From assembly GCA_022563535.1 (NCBI GenBank), contig JADFNE010000013.1, forward strand, positions 1-64,000: a stretch of DNA of 64,000 nt, in the 5' to 3' direction. Position 1 is the stretch's first letter; each line of letters starts with the position of its first letter. Position numbers and translations under genes: made by a program. A model generated the notes under the pieces. That model saw only the letters and a list, made by a program, of their open reading frames with translations. It did not search any database and was not told the DNA's origin. Shown piece by piece: positions 34,348 through 43,282 of the stretch. The stretch comes from Myxococcales bacterium. GTDB taxonomy: Bacteria > Myxococcota_A > UBA9160 > UBA4427.

Positions 34348-35316
34348 ATGAGCGAACTCGATTACGCCCTCGAACGGCTTCATCTCTGTAGCTTCGAATA
34401 CGCGAATGCCCAGCCCAACTACGCTCCGATGGCGGCGGAAGCATTGGAGAGCCTGGGCCACGCCGCGCTGATTTCGGGCTTGATGGATGTCTATCTGCCT
34501 CGCTTGCCCGCTTTGCAAGAGGGCCAGCCCTTGCGCGCAGATGAACGCGAAGCTGTCCGGGGCCAGCTCGACCGCGCTTCCGACTGGTTGGCCAGTTACG
34601 AGCAAGCGCTGGTTGGATCGACCTGGTCGGGGGTTTTGGCCGAAGCCTTTGCGCAGGTCGGGGATGGACTCGCAGAAACCCAGCTCGGGCTGCACGCGCT
34701 GGTTCGCCTGGGTCACGCCGTTCGCAGTCTCTCGCGCGAGGACAACCCGGTGCGACGACGCGAGCTGGCCCTTGCGCTCGCGTACTTGGCGGCGGGTTGC
34801 CAGCCTTCGGCCAAGGCTCGCGAAAACGACCAGCCGGATCCTTGGGTCGGTCGGGCGCAGGGGATTCCCGCGGAGGACAATGCCGATGTCATTGGAGAAT
34901 TGCTTTCGGCGGTTTGCCTGGACGCGGCCGAACGCTATCTCGCTGACGCCGAAAATCGTGCGTCATTGAGCGCGGGAGTCGTTGTGCCTGGCGCCTTTCG
35001 GTTTCTCATTCCCCACCTGCCGGCCCCCACACGCCAACTGGTTCTCGTGAGCATGATTTCTCGCGTCCGGGATTCGCTTCCCGTGCAAAATCCCAACCGG
35101 GGCGCCGAAGTGTCGGAAGATTGCGAAGTTGCGCGTTGCGCCGAGAGCCCGAGCGAGATTCGCTATCGGGCGGCGTGTTCGGTGCACGAGCATGCAATCG
35201 TGATGGCCGAGGCCTGTTTGCGAGAAGAGGCCCTCGACCCGAACGCAACGCTGTTGCGGGCCGCGGCTGACGCAGCGCTGCGACTCAGCCCACCGGGTTA
35301 TCAGGAGTGGCGGTGA
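34348..35316 (+). CDS. Questin-oxidase-like (DUF4243) protein
   Basis: A 322-aa all-helical soluble protein. The start resembles questin oxidase-family members: the NYAPMAAEALESLGH segment corresponds to the NHxPMxxxAL motif, and VHEHAIVMAEACLREE matches the later His-rich helix. In fungi this family opens an anthraquinone ring. Bacterial members are mostly unstudied. The assignment is by motif only, so hypothetical protein is the cautious label. It is alone between mrp (divergent) and lspA (57 bp downstream). Confidence 0.55.
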   Translation: MSELDYALERLHLCSFEYANAQPNYAPMAAEALESLGHAALISGLMDVYLPRLPALQEGQPLRADEREAVRGQLDRASDWLASYEQALVGSTWSGVLAEAFAQVGDGLAETQLGLHALVRLGHAVRSLSREDNPVRRRELALALAYLAAGCQPSAKARENDQPDPWVGRAQGIPAEDNADVIGELLSAVCLDAAERYLADAENRASLSAGVVVPGAFRFLIPHLPAPTRQLVLVSMISRVRDSLPVQNPNRGAEVSEDCEVARCAESPSEIRYRAACSVHEHAIVMAEACLREEALDPNATLLRAAADAALRLSPPGYQEWR

Positions 35317-35373
35317 GATCGGCAGTCGTTCGGTCGAGGATCTCCCGAAGCATTGTGATAGGCTGATTCAATC

Positions 35374-35958
35374 ATGAGCCTGAAGAGTCCAAAGACAATT
35401 GCATTTCTGATCTCGCTGCTGATCGTGTATTCCCTCGATCAGCTGACCAAACACTGGATCAACACGACGATTCGCTACGCGGACCGCATCGAAGTGATCC
35501 CGGGTCTTTTCGATATCACCCACGCCCGCAACGGCGGCGGGGCGTTCAGCTTTTTCGCCGACGGACCCTTCGAACAACGAATGGTCTTCTTCGTAGGGAC
35601 GACCGTGTTCGCGATCGCGTTGCTGTTGGTGTTCTTCCGGAAATTGCGCTCCGACGAGATTCTCTCGGCCACCGCGTTGGGGGTCGTGCTCGGCGGAGCA
35701 CTGGGCAACCTCACCGATCGACTGCGCTTCGGAGAGGTGGTGGACTTTCTCGATGTTCATCTCTTTGGGGGTTATACCTGGCCAACTTTCAACATCGCCG
35801 ACTCCGCCATCGTGATCGGGGTGATCTTGTTGGTCGTCGAGATTTTCATGGCGAAAGAAGTCGTCGGCGATGAAGCGAGAGGCGAAGAGGACGAACCGTC
35901 CGACCCGCCCAATCACACGGATCCCGGCGGCGGAACGGCCACGGCAAACTCTGGCTAG
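35374..35958 (+). CDS. lspA: Lipoprotein signal peptidase (signal peptidase II)
   Basis: A 194-aa inner-membrane aspartic protease that cleaves prolipoprotein signal peptides after lipidation. It has four membrane helices. Family motifs are ARNGGGAFSF, GGALGNLTDRLRFGEVVDFLDV with the first catalytic Asp, and FNIADSAIV with the second. A charged, Pro-rich tail of about 30 residues follows. The start is ATG 35374. Confidence 0.95.
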   Translation: MSLKSPKTIAFLISLLIVYSLDQLTKHWINTTIRYADRIEVIPGLFDITHARNGGGAFSFFADGPFEQRMVFFVGTTVFAIALLLVFFRKLRSDEILSATALGVVLGGALGNLTDRLRFGEVVDFLDVHLFGGYTWPTFNIADSAIVIGVILLVVEIFMAKEVVGDEARGEEDEPSDPPNHTDPGGGTATANSG

Positions 35959-36214
35959 CAGCCTGTTCCTGTTGAAGAACCCTGACCGAGCCAGGTGCGG
36001 TCCAGATAAACGCCCTAGTCCCATTGGGCGCAATCCCGAGGGCAAGATCAGCACTTGTCCGGCTTTTGTCGTTGAATGCCCTGCTGCTCCATTCGGCGCT
36101 CTTTTGCCCCCGGCAGTTGCCGATACCTAGCTGAGCCACACATCGTCAAGATACTCCAGCACTGCGACCGTTGAGCAATTGGCGGCCGCCGATGGGAAAA
36201 AGGTCGAGGAAAGT

Positions 36215-36580
36215 ATGACTGAACCAGAGTTGCCAGCGATCGACGCGACGGCGTATGCCGCGCTCGAAGAGATCGCCGACGGCGACAATGAATTCATGGC
36301 CGAACTACTCAATCAATATCTCGCGGACGCGGATCAGTTGGTCTCAGTGCTCGCCCCCGCGCTGGCGAATTCGAACGCTGAAGAACTCGAACGCGCCGCT
36401 CACACCCTCAAGTCTTCGAGCGCAAACGTCGGTGCCATGACGCTCTCCAACCTGTGTGAAGAGCTTCAGTGCATAGGTCGCAGCGGCGACCTCGGCGATG
36501 CCGCCGAAAAAGTTCCACTCGCCCTGAGCGAATTCACTCGAGTCTGCGACGAACTGAAGGTACGGCTCGAAAAACTCTAG
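36215..36580 (+). CDS. Stand-alone HPt phosphotransfer protein
   Basis: A 121-aa four-helix HPt domain with phospho-His 63 in AAHTLKSSSANVGA. It relays phosphate between receiver domains. ATG 36215 has GAGGAAAG upstream. No kinase gene is adjacent. The TorS-like hybrid kinase at 27344 lacks an HPt domain and the kinase at 22839 has an N-terminal receiver, so this protein could link them, an inference without direct support. The 256 bp before it hold no recognised feature. Confidence 0.9.
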   Translation: MTEPELPAIDATAYAALEEIADGDNEFMAELLNQYLADADQLVSVLAPALANSNAEELERAAHTLKSSSANVGAMTLSNLCEELQCIGRSGDLGDAAEKVPLALSEFTRVCDELKVRLEKL

Positions 36581-36582
36581 GG

Positions 36583-38553
36583 CTAATTCGCCAATTCCTC
36601 GCGATCGGCGAAGTGCGCAAGCGCTTCGGGGTTGGCGAGGGCGGACGCGTTCTTGACCGCGCGACCGTGAATGACGTCGCGCACTGCTAGTTCGGTGATC
36701 TTCCCGCTGCGAGTGCGCGGAAGGTCGGGAACCTGAACGATTCGCTGGGGTACATGCCTCGGACTGGCGTGCTGGCGAATGATCTTGCGGATTTCGTTTC
36801 GCATCGCGTCGTCGAGCAGGGTGTCGTCGCGCAGCCTCACGAAGAGCACGACCCGAACGTCGCCCTCCCAGTCCTGGCCCACCGCAAGGGATTCGAGCAC
36901 CCAATCCAATCGTTCGACTTGTCGATAGATCTCCGCGGTCCCGATCCGCACACCACCGGGGTTGAGTACGGCGTCGGATCGCCCGGTGATGACGAATCCG
37001 CCTCGGTCCGTGCGGCGAATCCAGTCGCCGTGACACCACACGCCCGGGAATCGCTCAAAATATGCGGAGCGATAGCGGCTTCCGTCGGGGTCGTTCCAGA
37101 ACTTCACGGGCATCGAGGGAAAGGGCCTGGTGCAGACCAGTTCCCCCTCGACGTCGAGTAGCGGGTCGCCCGAGTCATCGTAGACGTCAATCGCCATGCC
37201 CAGGCCGGCGCATTGAATTTCGCCGCGATGCACTGGGAGGATGGGGTTGCCGAGCACGAAACACGAGACGATATCCGTACCTCCGGAGATCGACGAAAGC
37301 TGAACATCCGCCTTGATGGCCCGGTAGACGAAGTCGAAGCTTTCCGGAGCCAACGGAGATCCCGTCGAAAGGATCGCCCGAAGCTTTTCCAACGGGAACG
37401 AATCGCCGGGGCGCAGCTCGTCTTTGGCGACCGCGTCGATGAACTTTGCCGATACCCCGGCCACGTTGACCGCCTCCCGGTCGATCAATTCGAACAAGCG
37501 CAGGCCGTCGGGATGAAATGGGGAACCGTCGTAGAGGATCAGGGTCGCCTCCGAAGCGAGGGCTGAGACCAGCCAGTTCCACATCATCCAACCGCATGTA
37601 GTGAAGTAGAAAATTCGATCCCCTGGAGCGAGGTCGGTGTGGAGTTGGTGTTCCTTCAGGTGCTGCAACAGCGTCCCGCCGGCTCCGTGCACGATGCACT
37701 TCGGTTTGCCGGTCGTGCCCGATGAATAGAGGATGGCGATCGGGTGATCGAAGCCGAAGCGTTCGAAGCGCAACGCTGCGGCTGGATTCGAGTGCACAAG
37801 GGCATCGAAACGATGGGTGTTTGGCAGATCTTGAAGCCCCGCTGACGGTTCTCTCGACGAGACGATGATCGTGTCGCGAACGCTCGGAAGACCGTTCAAC
37901 ACTTCGCGGATTCGCGTGATCGGTTCGAAGATCTTGCCCCCATATGCATAGCGATCCACGGCCAGCAGGACCTTCGGTTCGATCTGACCGAAGCGGTCGA
38001 CGATGCCTTCGGTGCCGAAGTCCGGGGAACAAGACGACCAAATCGCGCCGAGGCTCGTGGTGGCGAGCATTGCAATAACGGCCTCGGGTCCATTTTGCAA
38101 AACGGCCGCGACGCGATCCCCGGGGCCAATGCCAAATTCGCGCAAATGCTCGGCAAGACTCGCGACCCGTCGATATAACTCCGCGTGAGACAGTTCGCCC
38201 CGCCGTCCGGATTCGTCGAGGTAGATGAGAGCCGGGGTATCGTCGCGCCGCCGCATCAGGTTCTCGGCGAAGTTCAGGCGGGCTTCGGGAAACCAGCGCG
38301 CGCTTCGAATGTCGTCGGCGTCGGTGAGAACGACATCTCCAGGACCGTCTCCGCGGACCTCACAAAACAACCAGACCGCTCGCCAGAATGCGGCGGGTTC
38401 ATCGATGGACCAACGGTGGAGTGCTGGGTAGTTGATTCCGGCATCACCGGTTGTATCCGGTGCGCCGGCTTGCTCGCGTGCAAAGCTCGCAAAGGCGCTC
38501 ATGCGCGATCGCGCAACGCTTTCCAGCGTGGGCTGCCAGAGCGGTTCCGACAT
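36583..38553 (-). CDS. Acetoacetyl-CoA synthetase
   Basis: A 656-aa adenylate-forming ligase making acetoacetyl-CoA from acetoacetate, ATP and CoA. Signature parts are YSSGTTGKPKCIVHGAGGTL, FYFTTCGWMMWNWLVS, SGGTDIVSCF, GRSDAVLNPGGVRIGTAEIY, and the catalytic Lys in RTRSGKITELAVRD. The full length matches AacS. ATG 38553 is selected because it gives the usual SEPLWQP start. It lies 23 bp after nupC and may be the last gene of the ntrB-ntrC-thiE-nupC transcript. It supports use of ketone bodies or PHB products. Confidence 0.94.
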   Translation of the reverse strand: MSEPLWQPTLESVARSRMSAFASFAREQAGAPDTTGDAGINYPALHRWSIDEPAAFWRAVWLFCEVRGDGPGDVVLTDADDIRSARWFPEARLNFAENLMRRRDDTPALIYLDESGRRGELSHAELYRRVASLAEHLREFGIGPGDRVAAVLQNGPEAVIAMLATTSLGAIWSSCSPDFGTEGIVDRFGQIEPKVLLAVDRYAYGGKIFEPITRIREVLNGLPSVRDTIIVSSREPSAGLQDLPNTHRFDALVHSNPAAALRFERFGFDHPIAILYSSGTTGKPKCIVHGAGGTLLQHLKEHQLHTDLAPGDRIFYFTTCGWMMWNWLVSALASEATLILYDGSPFHPDGLRLFELIDREAVNVAGVSAKFIDAVAKDELRPGDSFPLEKLRAILSTGSPLAPESFDFVYRAIKADVQLSSISGGTDIVSCFVLGNPILPVHRGEIQCAGLGMAIDVYDDSGDPLLDVEGELVCTRPFPSMPVKFWNDPDGSRYRSAYFERFPGVWCHGDWIRRTDRGGFVITGRSDAVLNPGGVRIGTAEIYRQVERLDWVLESLAVGQDWEGDVRVVLFVRLRDDTLLDDAMRNEIRKIIRQHASPRHVPQRIVQVPDLPRTRSGKITELAVRDVIHGRAVKNASALANPEALAHFADREELAN

Positions 38554-38576
38554 CGAGTCGTGCCCCCCTTCCGCGG

Positions 38577-39824
38577 CTAGAGGAGCATGCCGACGATACA
38601 GGCCGTCATGAACGTGGTCAGGGTGCCCGAAAGAATCGAGCGCATTCCCAGTCGCGCCACCTCGTGTCGCCGATCCGGTGCCATCCCTTCCATTCCCCCC
38701 AACAAGATGGCCAGCGAGCCGAAGTTGGCAAACCCGCACAGTGCATAGGAAGCGATGATGACCGACCGGGGCTGCAAGCTGCCCGCCTTGACCAATTCGC
38801 CCAACTCGCGATAGGCGATGAACTCGTTGAGCACGGTCTTGACCCCGAGCAGTGATCCCACCTGAGCCACATCCTGCGAGGCGATCCCCATCAAGTAGGC
38901 AAACGGAGTCATGATGATTCCGAGCACCCCTTGAAACGAGAGCGTTGGATTGCCGAAGAAACTTCCCGCATAGCCGAGGATGCTGTTCGCCATTTCGAGC
39001 AGGGCATAGAAGGCGATCAGCAGCGCGCCGATATAGGCCGCGAGCTTCAGGCCATTGATCGCGCCGGTCGCCGCGGCGTCGATGATGTTGCTGGCTCGAC
39101 TATCGAGATCATCGATCGACTGTGTGGCGCTGGCACCGCTTGCCGTCTCGGGGTTTCCGGATTCAGGGAGCATGACTTTTGCAATCAAGAGCCCGGCGGG
39201 TGCGGAAAGCAAACTCGCGATGACGAGATGGCCCGCACCGTCGACACTTCCCAGAAACCCTACGTAGGTGATCAGCACAGAACCCGAAACAGTGGCCATT
39301 CCCAACGTCATCAGACTGAAGAGTTCCGAGCGGGTCATCCTCGCCAGGTAGGGTTTGATGACGAGTGCCGATTCGACCATGCCGACGAACACGTTCGCGA
39401 CCGCGGCAAGTGCTTCGGCCCCCGAGACGCGCATGGTTTTCGAGAGCAACCAGGCAAATGCGTTGACGATGCGCTGCACCAGGCCCAGGTGATAGAGAAT
39501 AGCGATCAGGCTGCCCATGAAAATGATCACCGGCAGCACGTTCAGCGCGAACGAGAACCCGGTCTCGACCAGGCTGCCAAAGACAAACTTCGTGCCCGCG
39601 GCTGCATAGACGAGCAACCCGTTTACGAGTTGATTGACGGCGACAAAAAAGGCCGCGCCAAAAGAACTCTTGAGCAAGAGCAGTCCGAGCGCGAACTGCA
39701 GACCGACGCCCCATGCGATCACCCGCCATGGAATCTTCGAGCGGTCGGTCGATACACACCAGGCGATCGCGATCATGGCGAAAAAACCAAAGCCCGACAT
39801 CGCACGCAGCCCCAGATCGGTCAT
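38577..39824 (-). CDS. Concentrative nucleoside transporter (NupC/CNT family)
   Basis: A 415-aa polytopic membrane protein, about ten helices. CNT features are NVLPVIIFMGSLIAILYHLG, EALAAVANVFVGMVESALVIKPY, MATVSGSVLITYVGFLG and CGFANFGSLAILLGGM. It couples nucleoside import to Na+ or H+. ATG 39824 overlaps the thiE stop by 4 bp. Its place in a two-component operon is unusual. Confidence 0.94.
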   Translation of the reverse strand: MTDLGLRAMSGFGFFAMIAIAWCVSTDRSKIPWRVIAWGVGLQFALGLLLLKSSFGAAFFVAVNQLVNGLLVYAAAGTKFVFGSLVETGFSFALNVLPVIIFMGSLIAILYHLGLVQRIVNAFAWLLSKTMRVSGAEALAAVANVFVGMVESALVIKPYLARMTRSELFSLMTLGMATVSGSVLITYVGFLGSVDGAGHLVIASLLSAPAGLLIAKVMLPESGNPETASGASATQSIDDLDSRASNIIDAAATGAINGLKLAAYIGALLIAFYALLEMANSILGYAGSFFGNPTLSFQGVLGIIMTPFAYLMGIASQDVAQVGSLLGVKTVLNEFIAYRELGELVKAGSLQPRSVIIASYALCGFANFGSLAILLGGMEGMAPDRRHEVARLGMRSILSGTLTTFMTACIVGMLL

Positions 39825-40474
39825 GCAGACCTCCGCGGATCATTCCAGGCCGGATGTTCGACGAGGCGCCGAGTTGCGTCGGCCGGTTTTTCCGCGCCAG
39901 CCAGCGCCGAAATCACCGCGATCCCCGCGACGCCACAGCCGAGCACCTTCGCGAGATTGGATTCTTCGATTCCGCCGATCGCCACCACGGGTAGCGCTCC
40001 CGCGGCAGCCACGATCTCGCGCAGCGCAGCGAGACCTCGGGGCGTGTAGGGAGTTGCCACGGATCCGGTGTCGAAGACCGGCCCGAAAGCCAGGTAGTCG
40101 ATGTCCGAAGCGCGAGCCGCGTGGGCCTGCTCGAGATCGTGGGTAGAGCAGCCGATCGCGAGGCGTTTGCGCGCGCTCGCAGGGAGATCGGCGGGCGCCA
40201 GGTCGTCCTGTCCTAGATGAACCGCGTCAGCGCCTGCCGCCAGCGCGAGGTCGAAGCGATCATTCATGACAAAGCGCGCGTCGACCTCGAGGGTCATCAC
40301 CCGGATGCGCTCCGCCCAAGCGAGTGTTTCGCGATCGTCCGCGTGTTTGGCGCGCAGCTGAATGACCCGCGCGCCGCCCCGCAGCGCCTCGCTCGCTTGT
40401 TCGACGGGGTCTCGCGACCAACGCGGATCGTCGTCGGCCAACACGTGCAGACCCCCGTACGGGCTCATGTTCAT
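39821..40474 (-). CDS. thiE: Thiamine-phosphate synthase ThiE
   Basis: A 217-aa TIM barrel joining HMP-PP and thiazole phosphate. Motifs are VIQLRAKHADDRE, RFVMNDRFDLALAAGADAVHLGQDDL, IGCSTHDLEQA, YLAFGPVFDT and VVAIGGIEESNLA. It overlaps ntrC upstream and nupC downstream by 4 bp each. Confidence 0.94.
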   Translation of the reverse strand: MNMSPYGGLHVLADDDPRWSRDPVEQASEALRGGARVIQLRAKHADDRETLAWAERIRVMTLEVDARFVMNDRFDLALAAGADAVHLGQDDLAPADLPASARKRLAIGCSTHDLEQAHAARASDIDYLAFGPVFDTGSVATPYTPRGLAALREIVAAAGALPVVAIGGIEESNLAKVLGCGVAGIAVISALAGAEKPADATRRLVEHPAWNDPRRSA

Positions 40475-41934
40475 GGCTGATTCCGAGAGGGGAGTTCGAT
40501 CGCGAGGTCGGTGATTTTTTTGCGTAGGGTGTTGCGGTTGATCCCGAGAATGGCCGCCGCGCGGATCTGGTTGCCGTCAGTTCGGGCGAGCACCATTTCG
40601 AGCAGCGGTCGTTCGATTCGTTCGAGCAGGTCTCGGTACAAATCCTTGCGGTCCGGATCTTCCAGTGCCGCGCCGATCTCGACGATCAGTGCTTGCTCCA
40701 AGTCCGCCCGGTCCGGGCTCCCGGATCTTTCGGTGTCGAGAAACTTGAAATCATCCGAGGTCAGCATGTCCGTCGAACTCAGGACCAGCGCGCGTTTGAT
40801 CGCGTTCTCGAGTTCGCGCACGTTGCCCGGCCAGGTGTGCTCACACAGACGCTCAACGCATTCTTCCGAGAGAAAGCGCTGGGCTCCGACGAGTTCGACG
40901 CTATATCGCGCCATGAAGTGTTCGGCGAGACTCGGGATGTCATCGGCGCGCTCTCGCAAGGGCGGGATGTGAAGGGGGACCACTCGCAGTCGGTAGAGCA
41001 GGTCCTCCCGAAAGGATCCGTTGCGCACCGCATCGTCGAGGTCGCGATGGGTTGCCGCGAGAATTCGCACGTCCACCATGTCGGGTTTGCGGCCGCCCAC
41101 ACTCATGACCTCCCCCGACTGCAGAACGCGCAACAGTTTCGCCTGAAGATCCTGGGGCATGTCGCCGATCTCATCGAGAAACAGGGTGCCGCCGGATGCC
41201 TCGCGGAAGCGACCCGGTCTGGATTCCAACGCGCCGGTGAAGGCACCTCTTTCGTGGCCAAACAATTCGCTTTCGAGCAGTTCGCGCGGGATTGCGGCGG
41301 CGTTTACTGCGACGAATTCACGATCGCCGCGTGGGCCCGCCTGGTGGATCGCCCGGGCGACGAGTTCTTTGCCGGTTCCGCTTTCGCCGGTAATCAGCAC
41401 CGGCACGTTTCGGTCCGCGACTTTGCCGACGGTCTTGAAGATTTCGAGAATCTGTGGGCAGCGTCCAATCAAGCGTTCGCCGTGGTGGCTGCGGCTGCGT
41501 CCCATTGCCCGGCGCAGGTGCCGAACCTCGCGCTGAAGTTTTCGTGTCGCGAGTGATTTCTCGGCCAGGGCCGCCACGTCGGCCAGGGAAAAGGGTTTGA
41601 CGAGATAGTCGAGGGCTCCCCGCTTCATCGCCTGGACGGCGTTCTCCATCGTGCTCTCCGCCGTGATCACGACCGCGGCGGTTTCGCTTCCGCTGGCCCG
41701 CAGCCGGTCGAGCAGTTCGAGGCCGGAGAGCCCGGGCATGCGAATGTCGAGGAAGGCGACGTCGAAGCGACCCGTTGAAAGCAATTCGAGCGCACGATCG
41801 CCGTCGCCGACTTCTTCGACCGTATGACCCTCCGCTTCGAGGGCTTCGCGCAGGACGAAGCGAATGGAATGTTCGTCGTCGGCGATCAAGATGTTGGCTC
41901 TGCGGTTTTCGTCGTGGTGGGAACTGGTGCTCAT
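40471..41934 (-). CDS. NtrC-type sigma-54 response regulator
   Basis: A 487-aa regulator. The receiver domain has Asp 63 in FLDIRMPGLSGLELL. The AAA+ domain has Walker A GESGTGKELVARAIH, the sigma-54 contact loop ERGAFTGAL, Walker B GGTLFLDEIGD and WPGNVRELENAIKRA. The C-terminal Fis-type helix-turn-helix is NQIRAAAILGINRNTLRKKI. It activates RNA polymerase-sigma-54 promoters after phosphorylation. It is 20 bp downstream of the NtrB-like kinase. NtrC-like orthology is likely, but the target is not provable here. Confidence 0.93.
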   Translation of the reverse strand: MSTSSHHDENRRANILIADDEHSIRFVLREALEAEGHTVEEVGDGDRALELLSTGRFDVAFLDIRMPGLSGLELLDRLRASGSETAAVVITAESTMENAVQAMKRGALDYLVKPFSLADVAALAEKSLATRKLQREVRHLRRAMGRSRSHHGERLIGRCPQILEIFKTVGKVADRNVPVLITGESGTGKELVARAIHQAGPRGDREFVAVNAAAIPRELLESELFGHERGAFTGALESRPGRFREASGGTLFLDEIGDMPQDLQAKLLRVLQSGEVMSVGGRKPDMVDVRILAATHRDLDDAVRNGSFREDLLYRLRVVPLHIPPLRERADDIPSLAEHFMARYSVELVGAQRFLSEECVERLCEHTWPGNVRELENAIKRALVLSSTDMLTSDDFKFLDTERSGSPDRADLEQALIVEIGAALEDPDRKDLYRDLLERIERPLLEMVLARTDGNQIRAAAILGINRNTLRKKITDLAIELPSRNQP

Positions 41935-41954
41935 GCAATGACTCTCTTTGCGGG

Positions 41955-43055
41955 TCAGGCCTGGGCCTGATCCTTGGGAACGGCCAGGGGAAGGTTCACG
42001 CGAATCTCCGCCCCTTCGCCTTGGGGGCTCGCGATGTTGAGGGTGCCGTGATGTCGGGTGACCCAATGTCTGGAGACTGCCAGGCCCAGCCCCGTGCCAC
42101 TGTTGCGCGTGGTAAAGAATGGTGTCGCGAGACGGTCGAGGATCTCGGGTGAGATGCCACACCCGTTGTCGCTGAATACGACTTGAACCGTGGGGATGCT
42201 GGCCAGGTCCTGTCCGGGGAGTCGCTCATCGAGGGTCATGCGTGTTTCGATCTGCAGTCGGCCCGTTCCAGCGCTCATCGCCTGCATCGCGTTGCGCACC
42301 AGGTTCAGGAACACCTGCCGCAATCGGTCGGCATCGGCCACCATCTCGGGAATCGAAGGGTCGTAGACTCTGTCGATCAACATTCCATCGGAGAGCGAGT
42401 CCATGCGCACCAGGTCGATCACCGAATCGAGTACCTGATGCAAATTCATGGGTGCCAACAACAACTCGTCCTCGCGAGCGAACACCATGAATTTTTCGAC
42501 CAGCTCGCTTATGCGATCCACCTCACCCACAATCAGCGAGGCCGCGCGTTTTGTACGATCGTCTTCGGACCAGCGCTCGATCAATTCGGCCGCGCCGCGA
42601 ATTCCGCCGAGCGGGTTCTTGACTTCGTGTGCAATGCCCGCAGCCAGCAAGCCGTACGAGGCGAGCTGTTCTTGTTGGTTGACGATCTCGCGCAGGGAGT
42701 TGGCGACGGTGCGGTCGCGGATCATCACCACCGCGCCATTGAGTTCGCTGTCTCGCTCGCCGTCGAACAGCGGAGATACCGAGATGTCGACGACCAGATT
42801 GGGTCCCGTTCGCCGCTCGAATTCCACCTCGTCTTCGACGAATGGCTGGCCCGTCTCGGCGACTCGGCGCGCCAGTCTCACGATTGCGAATCGAGGGCCC
42901 ACCAGACGGTCGATGGGAGCGCCGCGGATGTTCTCCGCCGACAGTCCAAAAATGCGACAGGCCTCATCATTGACATCTTCGACGCAGCCCTGATCGTCGA
43001 TCAGGAGAATCCCATCGAGAATGGCGTCCAGAACGCTCTTTAATTCGCGCGCCAC
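41955..43055 (-). CDS. NtrB-like PAS histidine kinase
   Basis: A 366-aa soluble kinase. The PAS domain (about residues 5-115) has ILDGILLIDDQGCVEDVN. HisKA has His 143 in AAGIAHEVKNPLGGIRGAAEL, a near match to the NtrB H-box. HATPase has NLVRNAMQAM, FSDNGCGISPE and NSGTGLGLAVSR. No membrane segment is present, as in NtrB. It is followed by the sigma-54 regulator. The pair probably controls nitrogen or a related response. Confidence 0.92.
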   Translation of the reverse strand: MARELKSVLDAILDGILLIDDQGCVEDVNDEACRIFGLSAENIRGAPIDRLVGPRFAIVRLARRVAETGQPFVEDEVEFERRTGPNLVVDISVSPLFDGERDSELNGAVVMIRDRTVANSLREIVNQQEQLASYGLLAAGIAHEVKNPLGGIRGAAELIERWSEDDRTKRAASLIVGEVDRISELVEKFMVFAREDELLLAPMNLHQVLDSVIDLVRMDSLSDGMLIDRVYDPSIPEMVADADRLRQVFLNLVRNAMQAMSAGTGRLQIETRMTLDERLPGQDLASIPTVQVVFSDNGCGISPEILDRLATPFFTTRNSGTGLGLAVSRHWVTRHHGTLNIASPQGEGAEIRVNLPLAVPKDQAQA

Positions 43056-43235
43056 TCGTTCGCTACTCCGCGGTGTTCTGCAAACCCCTGAATAATCAGC
43101 GCGATTCAGGCTCCTGCCGTGTCAACAGCCAGCGCGGGCTCGGTGTTGCGGGCAAGTCCGGGCGGGGCGGGCGAGAGAATTTGCGACTCTCCCGGGCCCG
43201 GTGGATGCTGGGCGATTCTGAGCCGCGAGACTGAT

Positions 43236-43252
43236 TGCCTAATTTTTAGGCA
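43236..43252. promoter_or_regulatory. 17-bp perfect palindrome upstream of moeA
   Basis: TGCCTAA, TTT, TTAGGCA: two 7-bp arms around three T. It lies 30 bp before the moeA start, in the 227-bp divergent region with ntrB. AT-rich and symmetric, it looks like an operator, possibly overlapping a promoter. As RNA it would form a short hairpin close to the ribosome site. Confidence 0.5.
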
Positions 43253-43282
43253 GATTAGCGTTCTCGCCCGGAGGTGCCAGGT

